NCBI GenBank assembly: GCA_025345505.1
Contig: JANVCC010000135.1
Coordinates: forward strand, 1-64,000
Source: Todiramphus chloris collaris
Taxonomy: Eukaryota > Chordata > Aves > Coraciiformes > Alcedinidae
DNA length: 64,000 bases
Direction of reading: 5' to 3'
Part shown: positions 21,604 through 34,272 of the stretch, piece after piece
How positions within the stretch are numbered: position 1 is the first letter of the stretch
How the letters are laid out: the number at the start of each line of letters is the position of its first letter
Notes under the pieces: generated by a model
What the model saw: the letters and a program-made list of their open reading frames with translations, nothing else
Told to the model about the DNA's origin: nothing
Databases searched by the model: none
Translations under genes and position numbers: made by a program

Positions 21604-24600
21604 GTAAGTGCCTGTTTCTCCATATATGCGTCCGGTGAAGGTTTCTTTCCTTTGCATGCCACTTTTAGCTCTGAGGACAGTTGTTCCCTGTCATTGCTAG
21701 AATTGTCCAGCCAAAGAGTCAGAAATAGGGCTGCTTTTGTGTCATCTCTGTTTGGTGGTGATGTGACAGCTGTTGTTTGTGATAGTGCTTCTGGTTTTGG
21801 TGTGTACAGCTCAAGGATGACAGACAGGAACCATAGGGAACTCCAGGTGAAGTTGTGAGATGGTTAAAGGACTGGAGAACATGCTGCACAGAGAAAGGCT
21901 TCTTCTCTGGAGCAGATTTTGAGCGTTGTAGATACTGAGTCCAAAATCTTGATTCCTCCCCCTGCATGCAGGCCACTAGAAATCATTGTGCGAGTCCCTT
22001 TACCAGCCATGCTGCCTCAAGCTCTGTGCTGATGAAGTGTATTGGCTGCTCTGGCTTGAGTACCTAGTGCCAAACTCCTGTGTAAGCCCTCATGGCAGAC
22101 AGAAGTTGAGAGGATGAGCCTCAGGTCCCCAAAAGCCCCTCTAGAGCAACGTGTCCCAGCTACATCTAACCCATCAGGAGCAGGTCCCGCATGAAATACG
22201 ACTGTAGGTGCTCTCTCCTGTGGACTAGTCTGGCTGAATCAGGGTTGGGACACCTGAATCCAATTCCATTTGGTGGGAAGTTTGGAACCTTTCTTGCATT
22301 CCGTGGGAAGTGCTGTTACCAACATGGGGTGGTTCAGTGGTTCATCCAGGTTAGGAGCCCTCTACACACTTCCCACTGGAGCTGGGCAGCTGGGCAGAGG
22401 GAGGCTAAGGAAGACATAATTAAACCTACTGGGTCTGGAGACTCCCAGGAAGGATGTTTCCCAAGGTCTGGTCTTGCTGTCAAAAGCATAACTTAGTTTT
22501 TGCCAAATTGGGTGTGATGTCAAAAAGATAAGAAGCCCTGTCAACAGAGCAGAGATCTGTCTGCAACATGAGTACCCCTCTCTTGACTGTGTGCTCTCTT
22601 GCCTCTGGTCCAACAAAGTTTGCTTTTCTTGGTCTACAGTGAGACAAGTGCTGACAAAAAAATGTGGAGCAGGTGCCCTTCACCTCTCCCATCTTCCCCC
22701 TGGCTCATAAGCTGGGACAGAGATCCTCTTCAGAGGGTGAACTTCCTTGGGTACCACCAGGGTAAGGAAGGACTTAGACTGGGACTCCACCTTCCTCTGC
22801 AAATACCCCAACCAGAGGTTATTCTGTATGAGGAGAGTGGCTTCAGGATAATGTAGATGTGAAAAGATTGTACCTTTTGGGGTGTACCCAAGGATTATTC
22901 CCTGGGAGCAATCAGGAGTAAACTCGGGTGCTGTGCTTCCTGGGCTGTCTGGATCAGGCATTGTATCTCTGTGGAGAAGAGAGGAGCTTACACCTCTGTG
23001 CCTTTGTTTTTCCTGGTGGCCACTTGGGCAGCTCATGGGGAGGTTTAAATAGTGCCACAGGAAGTGTCGGGTCCTGGATTTTGGTGTCAGAGCTTCCAGT
23101 TAAACATCTGCAGCAGCTGGTAGTGCCTGAGTAAAGACTCTGGGTCTGTTGTGATAATTTTGCTTAAGAGAAAACTAAGAGACCGCAGTAGACAACTCGT
23201 GGCAGTGATTAAACTTTGTTACTATGCTCTTCTAGCTGACAAAACTAAAATAGAGTGAGGGTTTGGTGTTCCTACTAGGAGTCAACCGTGGACTTGAAAA
23301 CAAGGCTATCACTGGAATGCTTTTCTCAGAGGTCTGTTGAATTTCCCATCACTGACAACATTTTAATCAAGAAAAATCTTTCTAACTGTTTACGCTCTAG
23401 TTGAAATGACAATTAACAAAGCCCTGCTAATGCAGAAATGTGCCAGAGCTGCTGTAATGGTTTTGTTATGAGAAGCAAGTAAATGAGCCCCATCAGAGCA
23501 AGCTCTATTGCTCCCTCTTCTAGCATCCTGACAGAGCTCTTCCAGGCACAAAGCTGGTGCAGCCCAGACCTACTTAATTCAGTGACAGAGACTTTTTCTC
23601 AGTCATGGGACAGTCTTCCCAGCCCCAAGCCTCCCCCTGAAGGTCTTTACAAGCTCCAGCCCCTTCCCAGTGCCTAAGTGGGAGCAGCAGCTTGTGGGGT
23701 GGGAAGAGAGAGGGCACGAGGAAAGGCAGGCTCAGGCTGTTCACAGGGAGCAGAACTAGCACGACATGTTGGTTCTGGTGCACAAGCCGTGGCGTTACCC
23801 TTGCTGACCTGTGACTTGGGTGCCTATGGTCATCCCTGAAACAGCCACCAGCATCTCACATCAGTGCTGGTTGTGGCAGGAGTTCCCATAGCACAGGCTG
23901 GCCCCCGGGTTGGAGAGGGCCTTTGACTGAGCACAGGCTGGTACTGAAATAACTCAGTGGATTTTAAATCCTACAGGTTTTCCCCCCCTGCCTGTGTGTA
24001 GATTCCACATTTACAATGAAACAGCTCTTGCTGACTTTTTTTTTTCCTGGTTCTTTTATTCCATTTTAAGTTAAATGAAGGGAGATGGTTTCATTCTAAA
24101 CTTTTGTTACAATACTAAAGGATGGAGCTAGAAAGTGCTATCATCAGTTCAGTGCCCAGCTCTGACATCTTTCTAGTGATCAAACAGGCAAATCCTGGAG
24201 AGCAATCTGCTCCCTGGTGAGCTTTTCCCACGCCCTTCCCAGAGTTTTGATGCCTGGTGGGTGAATTCCCCAGGCACTGACTGGTACTACAGGTATTAAA
24301 GGGGATGCAAGGGCAGCTGCCTGAGCCCAGCCCACTGTTACTCACTCTGATTTTAGCTTGGGTACAATTGTGGCAGCACTGTGAGCTCTCTGAACTGCTG
24401 GGCTCTGCTTGGTGCTTGGGGAGCACAGGCCACCTCTTAGATGAAAAGAAAAAAATATGGATGTGCTCTTAACTGCATTTGTCTGACCCAAATTAAATAG
24501 CAATAAAGACCAGGCAGTTGAGGGTAGCAGTTTTGAATGGATCCTGGAGGGAGTCTGGCACTGACCCTCAGCTGGAAAGCAGGCTTAAAGCCTTTGCTGT

Positions 24601-24998
24601 CTTCGTGGGAGTTGGAGAAGGAACAATTCTGTCTTTTCTCAGCGTAGCCCTGCCCACTGAAACAAATCCCACACGTTTCTGAGCACCTGGAACCAGGCAA
24701 AACTCAGGGTAAGCTCAATAAGGCAGGGACCATTGTCTCTTGATCTCGTGCATTGCTGCATTCAGCTGTTAGGGGACAACAAAGAGAATTTGCTCTTTGT
24801 TCTGAAGCCCAGGAGAGCTCTGGTGCACGTGCTCAGGAAACAAGAGCTCAGACAATATCCTCTGAAAATATGTTAGGGAATCTGTCCCGAGTAGAAAGCT
24901 TCTCAATTGATCTTGTTTGGGAGAAACAGGATAGATTAATGAATTTAATGATGCTTTTATTTTGTTTTCTAAAAAAAAGCCAACAAAACCAAACCAAA

Positions 24999-25015
24999 CA
25001 ACAACAACAACAACA
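24999..25015 (+). repeat. (AAC)n microsatellite
   Basis: Short perfect AAC run following an A/C-rich stretch in constant intron 1. Confidence 0.9.
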
Positions 25016-25945
25016 AAATAATCCATGCTGTCTCTGGGCAAATGCAAATGAAGACAGAATGATGCGGAGCAGCAGATGCTGTCCCAGACAAATCAGATCA
25101 GTGGCTGTAGTGGAGATTATGGCGATGAATTGTCCGAAGCGAAGTGGACTTACAGTCCAGTAGTGTCACAGGATATCCCTGTGTGATCATCAGTGTGAGG
25201 TTCCCCCAGGATGGGGGAGGTGTGGGGGAAGAATGCAGTGACAGGGACTGGTAGGAGGCACCCGTCTTGTTGGTTTTTCATTAGATGCCCAAGGAGCACA
25301 GACCAGGCTTGTGCCCTCCACATTTGTGGTACTTGTCTCATGCCAGTAGCTCCTTGTTTAGATCTCTGTGTGATGTTTTATTCAGGAAAATACCAGGTTG
25401 TAGTCAGGATCTCCTTCCTGGGGGAGTGGGGAGGGCTTTGTGTTACTCACGGGAGGGCAGACATCCTGGACTGGGACAAGCCAGTATGTCTGGGACAGCT
25501 CGTGGGAGGAGTGGGGACAATCTCTGGCCATGTGGGCAGGCTAGAAGGAGATCCCAGGCAGGAGGCACCCCAGAGACCGGGGTGGGGGCCTCAGAAGGAA
25601 GCACTGTGGCAATCCCCTGTCACCGTGGGGGAGGGAGGGGCAAAGCATGCTAAGAAGATACAGGGTGTCATTTCACAACCCCTGCCTCCATTTATTTTCT
25701 CTAATCCTAAATCTCCCTGGGCTGCTGTTTTCCAAAGCTGTTGTGAGCCAGACTCCCTCTCCCAGGGTGAGAGCACAGTCGATAGTGCTGTTGGCTTTGC
25801 TCGCCTGTTAAACAGCATCACAACCACCCTGTCTGACCCCGGCCGTCATCACCAAGGCTGTGCAGGAGGAAGGTGCAGCAGAAGGGCTTTGCAGCTGCCA
25901 CTGGATGTGCCCACAGAAAAGCCATGAAGGAAACGAGGTGTTTGG

Positions 25946-25975
25946 ATTATTATTATTAGTAGTAGTAGTAGTAGT
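25946..25975 (+). repeat. (ATT)n-(AGT)n compound microsatellite
   Basis: About four ATT units passing directly into about six AGT units, a compound trinucleotide repeat in constant intron 1. Confidence 0.9.
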
Positions 25976-26723
25976 TTTATTTTCACACCTGAACTCCAGG
26001 AGTTGGGGTTGCAGGACAAGCAGCAGCCTACTTGTGCATAGTGGGAGACAGGGAGGGGAAAAAAGGTCTGCCAAGGATAGTCCTTCAAGCTCTCGGGGGT
26101 GTTATTGGTGTTCAGAGCAGGCAGGTACTGCCAAAGGGTGACTGCAGCTCAAGGGGCTTCTGGTGTGTGTTTGGGGTGGTCAGGAGGTCCCTGTGACAGC
26201 AGCACCTCAGCGTAGCAGGACCCCCCTGCCAAGGGAACCCCATATGTGCGTGTCTGGGTGGGACATCCCAGAGCATGCAGCAACTGGGGCCAGACACAGG
26301 CAGAGGCAGACGTGGAAGCTCAGAGGCTTACGCAACGTGGGGGTGAATGCCTAGCAGAAGGACAACTGGCCACAGATGCAGGCTTTAGCATGTCCTGCCT
26401 AAAAAAACCCAACTTGCTAACCCAGCAGCCACAGGGGTGTCTGCGGGTGTTGTAATCCCCTAGGAATTCACATTGCCAGTTTGTGTAATGTTACAGCAGA
26501 TGCATGGTGGGAATGTGTTGGTAAACACTGGTGGATTTACCTTCTCTTCACTCTTTCACTGAAAATGTTGTGAAAACCAGTAGGTGCTGGGCAAAGGTAA
26601 CAGCCAAGCTGCAGCCTGCAGCAGTCCTGTCCCTCCCCTCTGGTGGTACCATGGGGTTGCAGATGGGTGGTTGTGGCACTTCTGCCCATCTCATGCCCCA
26701 TCATGGCTCTTGGGGTATCTTTT

Positions 26724-27312
26724 CATAGAATCACAGAAGGGTTTGGGTCAGCCTGGCCTTGAACACTTCCAGGGATGGGACATCTATGACCTCTCTGGGC
26801 AGTCTGTTCCAGTGTCTCACCACCATCAGCATAAAACATTTCTTCCTTATGTCCAACACAAACCCTACCATCTTCTAGTTTAAAACTGTTGTCCCTTGTC
26901 CTGTCACACCAGGCCCTGTTAGAAAGTCTTTCTCTCTTGTAAGCCTCCTTGAAGTACTGAAAGACCTCAAGAAGATCTCCCCGGAGCCTTTTCTTCTCCA
27001 GGTTGAACAACCCCACCTGTCTCAGCCTTCTCTCCCCAGAGCCCTGGGAGCAGAGGGGCAGGATCCCCCCCTCCCCTGCTGCCCACGCTGCTGGGGTGCA
27101 GCCCAGGGTGCCAGTGCCTGCTGGGTGCCAGCGCACGGGGCTGGCTCAGCTCCAGCTTCTCACCCCAGCACCACCAAGTCCTTCTCCCCAGGGCTGCTCT
27201 CCAGCCCTTTACCCCCAGCCTGTGCTGACACTGGGGGTTGCCCCAGTCTGAGTGCAGGGGCACTTGACCTTGTTGAGCCTCAGGTTTGCCTGGCTCACTC
27301 CTCCAAAGTCCC
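26724..27312 (-). mobile_element. CR1 LINE, about 0.6 kb 3' portion
   Basis: Starts with the inverted tail CATAGAATCACAGAAGG and continues through the usual CR1 3' body (CTTGTCCTGTCACACCAGGC; CTTCTCCAGGTTGAACAACC) to GTTGAGCCTCAGG. Minus-oriented, 5' truncated, with no usable reading frame. Confidence 0.9.
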
Positions 27313-30300
27313 TGTTTTTTCCCCCCATGATGTTTGCTCTTGCTGCCCCTGTGTGCACCATGCAGTGAGGGTCCTATGTTCCTCTTCTCCATTCCCCCCT
27401 GCAACTCCAGCTTCCTGCTTTCTCTGAGCCCCTCCCCAGCATCACTGTCATCCCAGGCTGTGCCCAGCCCTGAACCAGCAGCAGAACAAGCAGCTTTTCC
27501 AATTTCCAGACACAGTGACAGGCGAGGTAGTGTGACAAGCACGGCTGATAACAGACTCTCCTGGCAGGACACAACCATGAGGGTTTTAGTTGATTTTCAG
27601 CAGAGGGTAGAAGAGTAGCATATCAAAATCTTCCACCTGGCCATCAGACCTGCTTAAAACCACTCAGCAGCTTCCAGCACCCAGGGGTCATTGAATGAGA
27701 GGATGAGAAGCGTGGGGGAAATAGGTTGAAAAAGAGAAAAGGAGACAGTTTTCAGGACAGTGTCACCTGGAGAACATGGAGCCAGTGGGATGTGCACTCT
27801 AGCTGGTGTCACCATGGTTCCTGGGAAAGGCCAGGAGCCCTGGGAGCAACTGCTGGCATTTCCGGGCTGTGCAGGATTCCCACCCTCAAGTCCTCATTGA
27901 CAGGGGCAAGAAGAGCAGCAAAAATAATGGCCACCCTGGGTAGTTTAAGAAATAATTGTAATTCTTGGATTTCTGTCCCAAATGCATTCAAGGGTTGAAG
28001 CCAGCAGTGGTATCTGCTTTGCCAGGTGAGGTTCCACATGTTTTTGCAGGTGAATCAAAAGAGGTGCAACCATCTTTGAGCTGAAATTACTTCTGCTTTT
28101 GGGTGGTTTGCATTCAGCTGCCTGTTCAGGTGCTTAAGAATTAATTGATTCCTCCACAGCTCCTGCAGCATGCAGGGTGTGGAGCTGGTCTCAGTTGCCC
28201 AACCTGGGACCTTGGGAAGGTGTGAGTGGAACCCAGCAGCCTGAAATATCACAACACCCTCTGGAAATCCCTTTTGGGGTGATTATTTTTGCAGGAACAA
28301 CCTGATTGTGTCTCAAACTTCTAAGATTGAGAGCTGCTGTGTTTCACTGGGGGCTTCAGACCCCTGAGTGAAGGAGGAGCTGTGCTAGTAGAGGGGCTCT
28401 GTTCTGAAGGAGGGTTTTTCCCCTGCCAAAGCCTCTGGGGCTGCAGAGCTCAAATCACCAGCTTGTGCCAGGTCCTGAGGAGCCTGGCAGAGAAGTTGCC
28501 TTTTGAGGGTTTGAGAAGTTGCCTTTGAGGTGGTTGTTCATGCCTGTTGATGTGGTCTGTGCCAGCCCCAAGCCTGTTTCTGTGTTTCTTGCTCAGCAAA
28601 CACTTCGGAGGGAACAACAGAAGCCCAGCAAGGGCCAGATGATTGCATCTGCCAGGTTTGGAGATGTCCCACCCCTTCCATAGCCAGGAGAGCAGAGAGG
28701 TGGTCTCCTGTGCTGTGTATGATGCCAGGGAGAATTCCTGCTTGCAGTGTTCACCCTTCTGTCTATTAACAGCAGATTCAGTTTATGGCCTTCTTTCAAG
28801 ACCAGGTATCCCTGTTCAGCTGAATGTTTCCTTCCCTTATTGACCATCCTGGGTCAATAATCCCTTTATCTGCATTTGTCATGGCCCTTGAAGTCTGAGC
28901 CATCCAGATCCTGTCAGGTGGGCCAAAAGCTGGCATGTTTTTTATGGAGAAGGGGAAATGTCCAAGTGATGGGGACATGTTGCTCCTTCTGGAAAGCCCC
29001 CAGAATAGCAAGAGTTTCATCATCGCAGCAGTTATGTATAGAAACGCTATTTTTGGTAATTCAGCAGGTGCTACGTGTATTAGTTTATTTTTTTCCATCT
29101 CCATCTGCTTCCTGCGCAGCTGAGCACATGCCATGGCCGGCTGCAGGGGTGCAGGGATCCCACAAATAGGCACAATAACTTTTGCAAAGAATTTCTCAAA
29201 ATATCCTTCCCGGCGTGTTCGGGGGATGGATGGTGGCAGGATGGGCTGGGGGGAAATAATACTGGTCTCAGCTCCAGCTTATCCTGGAAGGCTGGAAAAG
29301 CCCCCAGTAGAAGGGGGGGGGGGGGGTTGTCGCGGGGGGGCGGTTGGGGCGTATTGTCCCTGGTGGCCTTTTCTGCCTCTGCCTGGCAGAGCAGCATCCC
29401 AGTGGCTCCGCTGGCTGGAAGGACTGGTGCTCTGGGAGGCTGCAAAGCTTCCCCCCGCTTTGCCCGCTATCATTTTCCAATCCCATCTTTGCAAAGTCAT
29501 GATCTAAAAGCTGGGTCTCATCCAGGTCCTCTCCAGCTCTTGTAGTTGCATTACAGAAGCGGCAGGGAATGTGTAGAGAGGGAAGTGTGGGGGAAGGGCT
29601 GGCAGCATCCTCTGTTAAAGAAGGGAGAAAGGCAGGAAATTGTGGCAATTTTCGAGCTGGTCCCGTTTTTTTTCAGAGGCTGGGGGAGGTGGGAAGGTGG
29701 TGGGCTGTAGGCTGGGGCTGCCTAGGTGGTGGGACAGAGGGATGCTGACCCTAGGGACTGTGTGCTCAGCCCTGGAGCTGTGTCCCCAGCACGCCTTGAG
29801 CACAGCAGAGACTCAGCACCGCCACGGATGGATTAGTTCCCTCTTGCTTGTCACTTTGCCAGCCAAGAAACACGCAGGCTGAGATTTTATTTCTGTTCCT
29901 GCCTCCGGCTGGAGCTGTGTGTGGGAGGTGGGGGGATGGGGAGGCGCTTGGAGGAAGCTGGGGGAGAGGAAATAGCAGGGCAGGGGGGGTTAGGCAGGGG
30001 AAGCAGCCTGGGGGGACCAGGGGCTGCCTGGAAATGGGGCTGGAAGAATGGGCTTGAAGATACCCCTTGGCCCTGGGAGCTGGGTGGGGAGGGCAAAGTG
30101 CTGCCCCAGTCAGGCTGCCAGGAGAGGTGATTGGGGGATGGAAACAGCAGCCAGGGATGGGGAGCAAACAGGAGTGAAAGGGGAAGAGGCTGGGAGGAGA
30201 AACAAACCCTATCCACATCCCCCTCCCTGATGTGGGGAAGCCTGGGAGCAGCTGGGACCATGGGGTGGGAGAGGTGCTGCTGCCATAGGAGCCAGAAAGA

Positions 30301-31799
30301 CCCAAATGAGAGAGGAAGGAGGATGCTGAGGGTGTCCTGGGAAAAAACCTCAGGGAAAAAACCTGCAGGCCAAGTGCTGCTCACAGCCCTGCCAGGCACC
30401 TCAGGCTGCTGGGGTCTCATCCGTGGAGCTCTGGGCTGTCCTCTTGAGTCCCTGGGGCTCTGACAGCATCGCTTTGGCATGAATAAACTTTCCCAGTTTG
30501 TTGTGGCACTGGTATGGCTCCTGTTTCCAGCTGCAGAGCGAGGAATTTTTTATGGTTTTTTTTCTGGAATCCACCAGGCAGTTGTGCAAATAAATGTTTG
30601 CAAGGCCTTTGGCTGCCATGGTGATGAGCTCCATGGCAACCCCACAAGGAAATGAATAATTCTGTGCTCGAAGTGGAAGTTAAAAAGGGATGTGGTGGCA
30701 GGAGGTGCCAGAAAATAGCCAGGCAGCCGAGCACCTGAGTCCACTGTGCTCTGTTCAGGCAGATACTGGTGGGAACCCATGGTAATGGGGCAGCCTGGAG
30801 ATTCAGCATGTGGTAAGGCTGTGTCAAGGCTGCCAGGGTTAGCCTTTTGTTTCAGGGTTCCCAGGTTTCTACACATCCAGGTTTAACAAAGGCTTTTGTG
30901 GGTCGTGCATCGTCTGTACCTGTCTCTCTTGACACAGCCCTTTGTCCTGGGCTCTGTATCCAACGTGCCCTGAGCCCCCCTAAGATGCTGCATCCTTGGT
31001 TTTGTCTCAAACATGGGTTTGCTTCCTTCCCTCCAGTCCTAAGCTGCGCTGGAAACGTTCCCGAAAATACAAGCCAGCTCTTTGCTGAGCTTTGAAGTGT
31101 GGAGTAGAATTGAAGAGCATAAAAATCTATCCTATGGGGGATGGGTTTTTTGGGAAAAAACCCAAACCTCACACCATATTGAGTCAACGGCATTTGAATT
31201 AAAACCAGCAAGTCCTTGGAGTAATTTCCATAGGAACCAGCCGCCCCCCTCCCCATTCTGGGCTCAGCCCAAGGCTACGGCTGAGCAGGGAGCAGTGCCG
31301 CAAGGAGGGGGGGGCTCTGAGCTTTGCCCACCTCAGGAAGGGGAGCAGGGCAGGCTGCTCGCTATGCCATCAGTGATTCATGGCTCTGATTCACAATCCC
31401 TTCCTATGGCCGTGGAAGGCAGCCAGATCTGGTCATCAGCTGTGTGCCGTTTTTCAATGCGAGGAGTTATTTTTGGGTGTTTTCAGATTACAGCTCTCGA
31501 GCTTTGTTTGGTCTTTTTTTCTTTTTTTTTTTTTTTTTTCCCTTTGCCTCTGAATTCTGGATGATTGCACTGCAAGTAATTGAGGCACTTGAATTTCCTG
31601 CTTGGAGGAGTGAGCTCCATACCCTTTTTTGCAGCTCTAAGACATTTCTGAAATAGCTTTCCTGGGGGGGGGGGGGGGGGAGGGGGGAGGGGTTTAACTT
31701 TTGGTGGGGCTGTTTGTGCAAAAGCTGGGAATGTTGAGTGCAGGAAGCAGAAAACGGCTTGGGAGACATTGGGTTGAATGTCAGTCACCAGTACACCCT
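27313..31799 (+). other. Constant intron 1, middle part
   Basis: Intronic DNA without supported genes. It carries G homopolymers near 29311-29325 and 31665-31680 and a small tandem duplication of about 20 bp at 28491-28529. Frames of up to 197 aa at 29766-30480 are low-complexity Pro/Ser-rich readings of GC-rich DNA. Confidence 0.6.
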
Positions 31800-32365
31800 T
31801 GCTGTGGTGGAGACTGACTGGGTTTTACTGGTAAGATCGTAGGCAGCATGTCAAGAGAAGAAATTGTTGCCTTCAATTCTGCACTTAGGGGACCACACAT
31901 GGAGCACTGTGCTTGGTTTTGGGCTCCCCACTGTGACAAAGACATGGTCATGTGGGAGCCACCAAAACGATCAGAGGTCTGAGGCCTGAGGCAAGGGAGA
32001 AGAGGCTGAGAGAGCTCCTTCATCCTGGAGGTGTGAGAGCTGGAAGGGTCTCACTGATGTCTTTGGAGGTGCACAGTGAAAGGACGAGGGGTGACGGGCA
32101 CAAAGCAAATTTGGAATAGATGTTAGGAAAGGTTTTTCACCTAAAGGTTGTCAAACACTGGAACAGAAGGCCAGAGAGATGGAGAAATCTCATACTTAAA
32201 ATGTGGCTGCTCTGAGGCCCTGAACATCTAATATTGAGGTGGGTCCAGCTGAAAGCTTGTCCCTGCTTGGAGTGGGGTGTTGGACCAGAGGTCTTCCCAC
32301 CTTTGTTAGGCTGAGTTCTTCATGTCCCTCTCCAGCTGAATCAGTCTGTGATTTTGTGATCCAAC
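31800..32365 (+). mobile_element. CR1 LINE, older degraded copy
   Basis: Plus-oriented. It shows GGGGACCACACATGGAGCAC, AAGGTTTTTCACC and, at the 3' end, TCAGTCTGTGATTTTGTGAT, the CR1 terminus. Sequence divergence from the other copies is high, so it is probably an old insertion. No coding capacity. Confidence 0.8.
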
Positions 32366-33896
32366 AGGGCATTAAGGGGACCCAGGGCTTTGGCTGTCTC
32401 CCTGACACTGGGGTATAGCCATAATATAGGGGCTGGTGAAGGCCACCAGGCGAGTTCATGTGTGTTCACTCCCTTTAAGGCCAGAAGAAAGGAATGGGGT
32501 CTGAAACACTGCCCATCTCCCCATCCTCCAGGGATGAACCTCCCTCTGCTCGCTAATAATGCGTGGTCCCCCTTCCTTGGGGCACACAACTCTAAAAGAA
32601 GAGCTCTAAACAACCTGAACAAGATCCATGTGTTTCTTGGCACAGCTGCTCCTCTGGGCTGTGCACTAGAGCGGGTGGACTGTGTCCCATCCCATGCCCA
32701 GGCTGCGGGACTAACCACTGCCCTTCTTCACCCCCTCTGCAACCCATCTGTAGACAAATCTGGTGCTCGGTGGTGGTCAGTTCTCCTGGCTGGGCGAAGG
32801 GTCAGTGGGGTGGAGCGTGAGGACAACCTGGTCAGGAATCTCAGTGAGGTTGGGGGTCCTGGTGCTACCTCCCAGGTGAATGCCCTGCCCTCAGGGTGAC
32901 CCTTTTCTTCCACGGCTTCCTGCTGTCCTACGGCACAGAGGCACAGCTTTGACAGGAGGTGGGGGGAGCTTCTGTCCAGTGCAGTCCATTGCCTGAAGGA
33001 GAGGTGGGAGGGGAGGACAGACTCTTTCAGAAGGTGGAAAATATGATGCATCAAAGAGCGAGGTGAACCTGGGCCTCCAATTTCAAAACAGAATTCAAAC
33101 CATTGGCATATTACCATTTTCCCCATCCCCAGATCCCATCAGTGTATCAGGGCAGCCTCCAGAGCTGGGAGCAGCAGCTGGGAGGCACTGGAATATTTCT
33201 GAGCAGCTTTCTTGCAGCCCTGAAAAACCTGGGAACCTCAGCTGCCAGCTGTCTGGGGCAGCCGGTGGGGCAGGAGCTGCTGGGGTTAACTGGGGGCTGA
33301 ACGGGTTGTGGTTTGCCACAGGGGTTTAGGTTCCTAAGTCCTTTATTGGATCTAGCCCAGGGCTCTATTCCCAGCCCTGCTTGTGACATTACCAGGTCAC
33401 TGCAGCCCCAGGGCTGTGCCCGCCTTGTCCTCGCTGCCCGGACACAGCTCAGCCACCGTGTGAGTTCTGAAATCAATTTGCCAGGCGACCAAGCCTGGCT
33501 CCCGGCTTTCTTGAAACTGTGCCACCGCACGCCCGGCGGAGGATGGATAGAAATAGTTTTTGGGATGCCCGGGGTGGCAGCAGATGGCAGGTATCGCAGA
33601 AGCACTGCTCTCGGAGGTGTCGTGCCCCACGGGGCAGCCTTGGCTACGCTGGGGACTGTTTGCATCCTCCACAGGTAAACTGGTGTGAGAGCAGTGCCTG
33701 CCCCAGTGCCCTGGCCAGGGATGGGTCAGGCAGGAGGTACAGGAGGGGAAGGGATGGATGGTTGTGTGGTCCTGGCACAGGTCCTGCCTGTCTGTGGGCA
33801 GGTTGTTTAAGACCAGATTTTCAGCAGAGGACCTGTGAGTGCCCATCACGCATCCTTGCACTCGGGTCTTGTGCTTCAAAGGGAGTTTGCCCATAT
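32366..33896 (+). other. Constant intron 1, between two CR1 copies
   Basis: No supported gene or repeat. Frames here (up to 184 aa) lack recognisable domains. Confidence 0.55.
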
Positions 33897-34272
33897 ATAG
33901 AATCACAGAACTGGTTAGGTTGGGGAAGACCTTTAAGTATTTTGAGACCAACCATTAACCCAGCACTGCCAGGTCACCACTAAACCATGTCCCTCAGCAC
34001 CACATCTCCATGAATTTTAAACATGTCCATGGATGATGATGTAACCACGTCCCTGGGCAGTCTGGGCCAGCCCTTGACAACCCCTGCAGGGAAGAAATTG
34101 TTCCTCGTGTCCAACCCAAACCTCTCCTCGTACAACTTGAGGATGTTTCCTCTTGTCCTGTCGCTTCTTCCTTGGGAGACGAGAGTGACCCCACCTGTCT
34201 CCAACCGCCTGTCAGGGAGTTGTTGAGAGTGAGGTTTTTCCTCACCCTCTTCTTCAGACTAAATATACCCCC
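33897..34272 (-). mobile_element. CR1 LINE, 3' portion
   Basis: Begins ATAGAATCACAGAACTGG on the + strand and shares AACCCAGCACTGCCAGG and CTAAACCATGTCCCTCAGCA with the fragment at 2313-2415, so both belong to the same CR1 group. Minus-oriented and truncated. Confidence 0.88.

Larger units (their letters stand above)
21604..26723 (+). other. Constant intron 1, first part
   Basis: Start of the ~14.5-kb intron between constant exons 1 and 2. No supported gene. It contains an (AAC)n run at 24999-25015 and an (ATT/AGT)n run at 25946-25975. Open frames are short and featureless. Confidence 0.65.
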